A stretch of 64,000 nt of DNA, taken from Pseudoruegeria sp. SHC-113 (GTDB lineage: Bacteria; Pseudomonadota; Alphaproteobacteria; Rhodobacterales; Rhodobacteraceae). The notes beneath the pieces were generated by a model. It did not search any database. It was given only the letters and a program-made list of their open reading frames with translations, and had not been told where the DNA came from. A program made the translations under genes and the position numbers. The DNA is taken from NCBI RefSeq assembly GCF_025376885.1, contig NZ_JAHUBR010000001.1, forward strand, positions 806,001-870,000, read 5' to 3'. Positions 57,538 to 64,000 of this stretch are shown here, one piece after another (position 1 is the stretch's first letter; each line of letters begins with the position of its first letter).

Positions 57538-59445
57538 GTGACGCAGCAAGGCGATGGGTTCAGGGATCGGGATTTGCCCTCCCGTCTTGCCGGTGTCGGA
57601 ATCATTTTCCTGGCGTCGGGGTTCTTCCTGCCGACGGCTTTCGTTGTCGCGGCCTTTGCCACCGTGGCCTATAGCGAAGCGCGGCTCTATGGCCTGCGGC
57701 GCCGTGCGGCAGAGGCGGGGCAGCCGCCTGACCCGGCCTTCAGCGTGGCTTTGATGGGGCTCGCGAGCGCGGCCATGATGGCCAATTGCGCGCTGCTGGC
57801 GCTGCAGGGGGGCGTGGCAGAAACGGTTCTGGCGCTTGCGATCCTGATCGGGGCGCTCACCCATACGATGCTGATCAAGGAGCACAGCTTTGCAGAACGT
57901 CTGGCCAAGCTCGGCCCTCTGATCGCAACGGCGCTTTTCCTTCCGGCAGCCCGCAGTCTCAACGGCGCGCCCGCGATGCAGGTTTTGCTTTTCGCCTTCA
58001 TCATTGCGTTTCTTCTGCTTTACCTGAGCCTTGCCTACCGGGTGAACCAGCGTCTGAAAGCGGAGATGGCGCAGGCCCGCGCGCGGGCGGAAGCGGCCAA
58101 TCGCGCCAAAGATGATTTTCTGGCCGTCATCAGCCATGAAATCCGCACTCCGCTCAACGGGGTGCTGGGTGCGGTTCAGCTATTGCAGGAGGAAGAGGAT
58201 CCGGACCGCCGCAAGCGGCAGCTCGATCTGCTTGAACGCTCCGCGCGCGATGCGGAGCGGATCGTGACGGAGCTTCTGGACAGCGCCAAAATCGAGTCCG
58301 GCCATTTCAGCCTCGCGTCGGAGGTCGCCAACCTCGCCCAGACCTGTGGCGACGTGGTGGATCTGTTCCGCGGCCTTGCCGAGGACAAGGGGCTTGATCT
58401 TGCATTCAGGGTGGATCCGGCCCTGCCGCAGGATCTGATGTTTGACCGGATGCGCGTGCGCCAATGCGTGTCCAACCTGCTGTCGAACGCGCTGAAATAC
58501 ACCGATGACGGTGGGGTGGAGCTTTGGGCGGGCCGGGCGCCGGGCGAACCGGGCAAGGTCGAGGTCCGCGTAAAGGACAGCGGCCCCGGCATCGCCCGGG
58601 AGGATCAGGCGCGGATCTTCGAGAAGTACCAGCAGATCCAGCCTGCAGCGCGCAGCACGGGCGCGGCCGGGCCCGCCGGTGGATTGAAGCTCAACAGCAC
58701 AGGCCTTGGCCTGCCGATCACCCGCCAACTGGCGCGGCGGATGGGCGGGGATGTGACCCTGCGCTCCCGCCCCGGACGGGGCTCGGAATTCTGCCTGAGC
58801 TTCGAGGCTCAAGCCGTGGCGAGGCCGGTGCCGGCTGCCGGTGAAGCCGTCACGCCTTCGCGTGATATGAAAGCCGCCGTAGCCACTCTGGACGCTGGCG
58901 CGCATGTTCTGGTGGTGGATGACAACCGCACCAACCGCACCATCGCGCTGGCCTTCCTGCGCCGCATGGGGCTGACCGGCGCAGAAGCCTGCGACGGGCT
59001 GGAGGGCCTTGCCGCGCTGGAAGCTGCGCGCTTCGACCTGGTTCTGCTCGATCTGAACATGCCGCGCATGGGCGGGGCGGAGATGTTTGCCGCGATGCAA
59101 GCGGCGGGCGGCCGGATCGCGGCGACGCCGGTCATTGCGCTCTCGGCGGAAGACGAGGAGGAAGCGGCGGCCCGGATCCGGACCCTCGGCATGGCGGACT
59201 ATGTGCCCAAGCCGATCGACAAGGCGGTGCTGGAAGCCCGTGTTGCGAAGGTGATCGGCGCTGCCCGCGCCACGGCGGGCTCCTCCGCGGAGCATCCTGC
59301 GGACGGGGGCAGAGAGCCCGCCACACCGCGGCCCATGGGGCCGAAACCGGCGCTCCCGCATCCCGGCCCTCATTCCGGCCCGCAGTCTCGCGCTGCGGCG
59401 ACGTCCGCCAAGGCGCGGTCCGATCTGCTGGCGCGCGATGCCTGA
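57538..59445 (+). CDS. Membrane-bound hybrid histidine kinase
   Basis: 635 aa, GTG start preceded by GAAAGG. Six or so N-terminal hydrophobic segments (about 18-175) form a membrane sensor. HisKA has His 200 in AVISHEIRTPLNG; HATPase_c shows NLLSNALKY, DSGPGIA and GLGLPITRQLA. A C-terminal receiver has Asp 505 in LLDLNMP and Lys in YVPKPID. The ~45 residues at the end are low complexity. It lies between rplA and rplJ with no other signalling gene nearby; its partner is unknown. Confidence 0.88.
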   Translation: MTQQGDGFRDRDLPSRLAGVGIIFLASGFFLPTAFVVAAFATVAYSEARLYGLRRRAAEAGQPPDPAFSVALMGLASAAMMANCALLALQGGVAETVLALAILIGALTHTMLIKEHSFAERLAKLGPLIATALFLPAARSLNGAPAMQVLLFAFIIAFLLLYLSLAYRVNQRLKAEMAQARARAEAANRAKDDFLAVISHEIRTPLNGVLGAVQLLQEEEDPDRRKRQLDLLERSARDAERIVTELLDSAKIESGHFSLASEVANLAQTCGDVVDLFRGLAEDKGLDLAFRVDPALPQDLMFDRMRVRQCVSNLLSNALKYTDDGGVELWAGRAPGEPGKVEVRVKDSGPGIAREDQARIFEKYQQIQPAARSTGAAGPAGGLKLNSTGLGLPITRQLARRMGGDVTLRSRPGRGSEFCLSFEAQAVARPVPAAGEAVTPSRDMKAAVATLDAGAHVLVVDDNRTNRTIALAFLRRMGLTGAEACDGLEGLAALEAARFDLVLLDLNMPRMGGAEMFAAMQAAGGRIAATPVIALSAEDEEEAAARIRTLGMADYVPKPIDKAVLEARVAKVIGAARATAGSSAEHPADGGREPATPRPMGPKPALPHPGPHSGPQSRAAATSAKARSDLLARDA

Positions 59446-59783
59446 GTTGCCGCTCACCGGCTGGTGAGCAGGGGTGGGTAGACGGCAGGCAGTGGGAAAG
59501 ACCGGGGCATTCGCCCTTGCCCCCGCGCCGAGAACCCCCTAAGAGGCAGTCCTGCACTGGAGCGCGCGATTCGTCGGGCGCTGCTTTGCGTTTCGTCCGA
59601 GACGGTGGGTGAGGCCTCGCTTCATAATTCCTGCCCGAGACGGGAGATGACAGAATTTGCCAGAGACTACCTCGGGCGCATTTTGGCTTTGTCCCGTACA
59701 TCAAGGACTTAAGAGGCCGTTTCGACATCGGAGCGGCTAAACCTGAGCCGAGGGGTGATGCCCCTCACATTTGGAGTAACGCT
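59446..59783 (+). other. Leader region of rplJL
   Basis: 338 bp without a gene. The L10/L12 autoregulatory site and the promoter are expected here. A stem-loop GAGGGG-tgatg-CCCCTC (59750-59766) sits just before the ribosome site; other structures are too weak to call by eye. Confidence 0.5.
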
Positions 59784-60299
59784 GTGGATAGAGCCCAGAA
59801 AGAGAAACTGGTCGAGGAACTCGGCCAAATCTTCGAAAGCTCTGGCGTCGTCGTGGTTTCCCACTACGAAGGCCTCACCGTTGCTGAGATGCAGGATCTG
59901 CGTGCCCGCGCCCGCGAGGCAGGTAGTTCCGTGCGTGTTGCCAAAAACAAGCTCGCCAAAATCGCCCTGGAAGGTAAGCCCTGTGCTTCGATTTCCGAAT
60001 ACCTTTCGGGCATGACCGTTCTGACCTTCTCCGAGGACCCCGTGGCAGCAGCCAAGGTGGCCGAGGACTTCGCCAAAGATAACAAAAAGTTTGAGATCCT
60101 TGGCGGTGCAATGGGTGAGAGCGCTCTGGACCGTGCTGGTGTTACCGCCGTGTCGAAGATGCCGTCCCGCGAGGAGCTTATCGCTTCCATCGTCGGCTGC
60201 ATCGGCGCCCCGGCTGCCAACATCGCCGGTGCCATTGGCGCGCCTGCAAGCAACATCGCTGGCATCCTCTCCACTCTGGAGGAGCGGGAAGCCGCTTAA
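59784..60299 (+). CDS. rplJ: 50S ribosomal protein L10
   Basis: 171 aa, GTG start with GGAG seven bases upstream. [37 protein letters not shown] and [12 protein letters not shown] are the L10 signature; the C-terminal helix binds L7/L12 dimers. L10 with L12 represses its own mRNA in well-studied bacteria; the 338-bp leader is long enough for such control here. rplL follows after 72 bases. Confidence 0.97.
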   Translation: MDRAQKEKLVEELGQIFESSGVVVVSHYEGLTVAEMQDLRARAREAGSSVRVAKNKLAKIALEGKPCASISEYLSGMTVLTFSEDPVAAAKVAEDFAKDNKKFEILGGAMGESALDRAGVTAVSKMPSREELIASIVGCIGAPAANIAGAIGAPASNIAGILSTLEEREAA

Positions 60300-60371
60300 G
60301 CAACAAGAGACCTGCGTGGGGGTTGAACCCTGGCACGTTGGAACACATCTTAACGAACGGAAAACAGTACA

Positions 60372-60752
60372 ATGGCTGATCTGAAAAAACTGGCTGAAGA
60401 GATCGTTGGTCTGACCCTTCTCGAAGCTCAAGAGCTGAAAACCATCCTGAAAGACGAGTACGGCATCGAGCCGGCTGCTGGTGGCGCCGTGATGGTTGCT
60501 GCTGCAGGCGACGCCGGTGGCGCTGCTGCTGAAGAAGAAAAAACCGAGTTCGACGTCATCCTGAAGTCGGCCGGCGCGTCCAAAATCAACGTCATCAAAG
60601 AAGTCCGCGCCATCACCGGCCTGGGCCTCAAAGAAGCCAAAGAGCTGGTGGAAGCCGGCGGCAAGGCTGTCAAAGAAGGCGTGTCCAAGGACGAAGCCGA
60701 AGACATCAAAGGCAAGCTGGAAGCAGCTGGCGCCGAAGTCGAAGTCAAGTAA
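60372..60752 (+). CDS. rplL: 50S ribosomal protein L7/L12
   Basis: 126 aa. The N-terminal dimerisation part [21 protein letters not shown], Ala/Gly-rich hinge and C-terminal factor-binding domain ([38 protein letters not shown]) are intact. It recruits GTPase factors to the ribosome. Upstream 72 bases separate it from rplJ; downstream a structured 253-bp spacer precedes rpoB. Confidence 0.98.
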   Translation: MADLKKLAEEIVGLTLLEAQELKTILKDEYGIEPAAGGAVMVAAAGDAGGAAAEEEKTEFDVILKSAGASKINVIKEVRAITGLGLKEAKELVEAGGKAVKEGVSKDEAEDIKGKLEAAGAEVEVK

Positions 60753-60757
60753 TCTAC

Positions 60758-60867
60758 CGGGGCTCAAGCGCCCCGCAGTGACTTGTAATTTCTGGCTGGA
60801 TCCGGAGCAATCCGGGTCCAGCCGAACCTGTCTTGGAAAGGGCTTTGCCTGAGAAGCTCTTTCCAAG
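60758..60867 (+). promoter_or_regulatory. Tandem hairpins in the rplL-rpoB spacer (attenuator/RNase III-like region)
   Basis: A small stem GGGGC/GCCCC (about 60760-60775), then a 12-bp stem 60794-60805 with 60812-60823 (one T-G wobble), then a 14-bp stem 60832-60845 with 60854-60867 (one G-T wobble). None has a T-run. In E. coli this spacer carries an attenuator and an RNase III cleavage site; the same role is inferred. The rest of 60868-61005 shows no gene. Confidence 0.55.
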
Positions 60868-61005
60868 GTGTGGTTCAACGATCGGGAGGGCCCCGGTGGG
60901 ACGGAGCCCAGGCATAGATCGAACCCCCTTGTTTCGTGTGCGGCGCGGTGCTGTGGCCCCGGCAGACTCGTGCCCGCGAAGAACGCTGAAAAGGTGACCA
61001 CGCGC

Positions 61006-64000
<2,995 letters not shown>

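Overview
The window is high-GC chromosomal DNA, most likely from a Rhodobacterales (Roseobacter-group) alphaproteobacterium. The indicators are the ChvI-ChvG-HprK-RapZ-EIIA-HPr cluster, the hbd / DUF6473 / etfA-etfB / PduO / HIG-type block, a methylsuccinyl-CoA dehydrogenase-like enzyme (ethylmalonyl-CoA pathway), and a tuf / tRNA-Trp / secE-nusG / rplKA / rplJL / rpoB neighbourhood. The assignment is inference from gene content; there is no 16S rRNA in the window. No CRISPR array, transposase or prophage is visible.

Layout. 0-2 kb (minus strand): a VOC-fold protein followed by a WYL regulator that runs off the left edge, then DUF2798 and DUF1285 genes. 2-8.8 kb (plus): a tightly overlapping moxR / DUF58 / BatA-DUF4159 / glutamine-amidotransferase-like operon. 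8.8-10.4 kb (minus): a small secreted protein, DUF599 and an unknown. 10.7-14.6 kb: glycolate oxidase glcDEF. 14.7-16.3 kb: a cobalt-type nitrile hydratase (alpha, beta, accessory). 16.5-18.1 kb: two tandem trypsin-like proteases. 18.3 kb: an Hsp20 gene with a heat-shock promoter and a ROSE-like RNA thermometer. 18.8-21 kb: a phytase-like esterase behind a Pho-box-like site. 21.2-24.3 kb: a SHOCT protein, methylsuccinyl-CoA dehydrogenase and a TSUP transporter. 24.3-25.9 kb: an AT-rich island with one AAA/DUF4143 ATPase. 26-27.6 kb: pckA. 27.9-32.4 kb: the ChvIG / PTS-like regulatory cluster. 32.5-39.6 kb: an acyltransferase, hbd, etfBA, a cobalamin adenosyltransferase, an SDR and an SH3 protein. 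39.8-44.7 kb: parC, DUF898 and an M48 protease. 44.7-47.6 kb: tandem cytochromes P450. 47.7-64 kb: a lipoprotein, tuf, then the translation/transcription cluster up to a 3'-truncated rpoB, interspersed with accessory genes (acyltransferase, XRE regulator, MAPEG, sulfotransferase-like, amidohydrolase, hybrid histidine kinase).

Most interesting signals. (1) The glcDEF and nitrile hydratase operons each start with a near-identical promoter/operator: a TGCTAT -10-like element followed by a dyad ATTGG-N13-CCAAT. This suggests one regulator and a nitrile/glycolate metabolic link not obvious from gene names. (2) The hsp20 leader has two hairpins plus a third in which a UCGCU element faces the Shine-Dalgarno, the signature of a ROSE thermometer, preceded by an RpoH-type promoter. 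(3) A 7-4-7 Pho-box-like repeat precedes the phytase-like gene. (4) The DUF4143 ATPase island has a leaderless-looking promoter covered by a perfect 8-bp dyad. (5) The two trypsin-like proteases share an identical C-terminal SSGAKFLRP tail. No single locus clearly looks like a wholly new defence or biosynthetic system; the glc-nth regulon and the tailed protease pair are the best leads.
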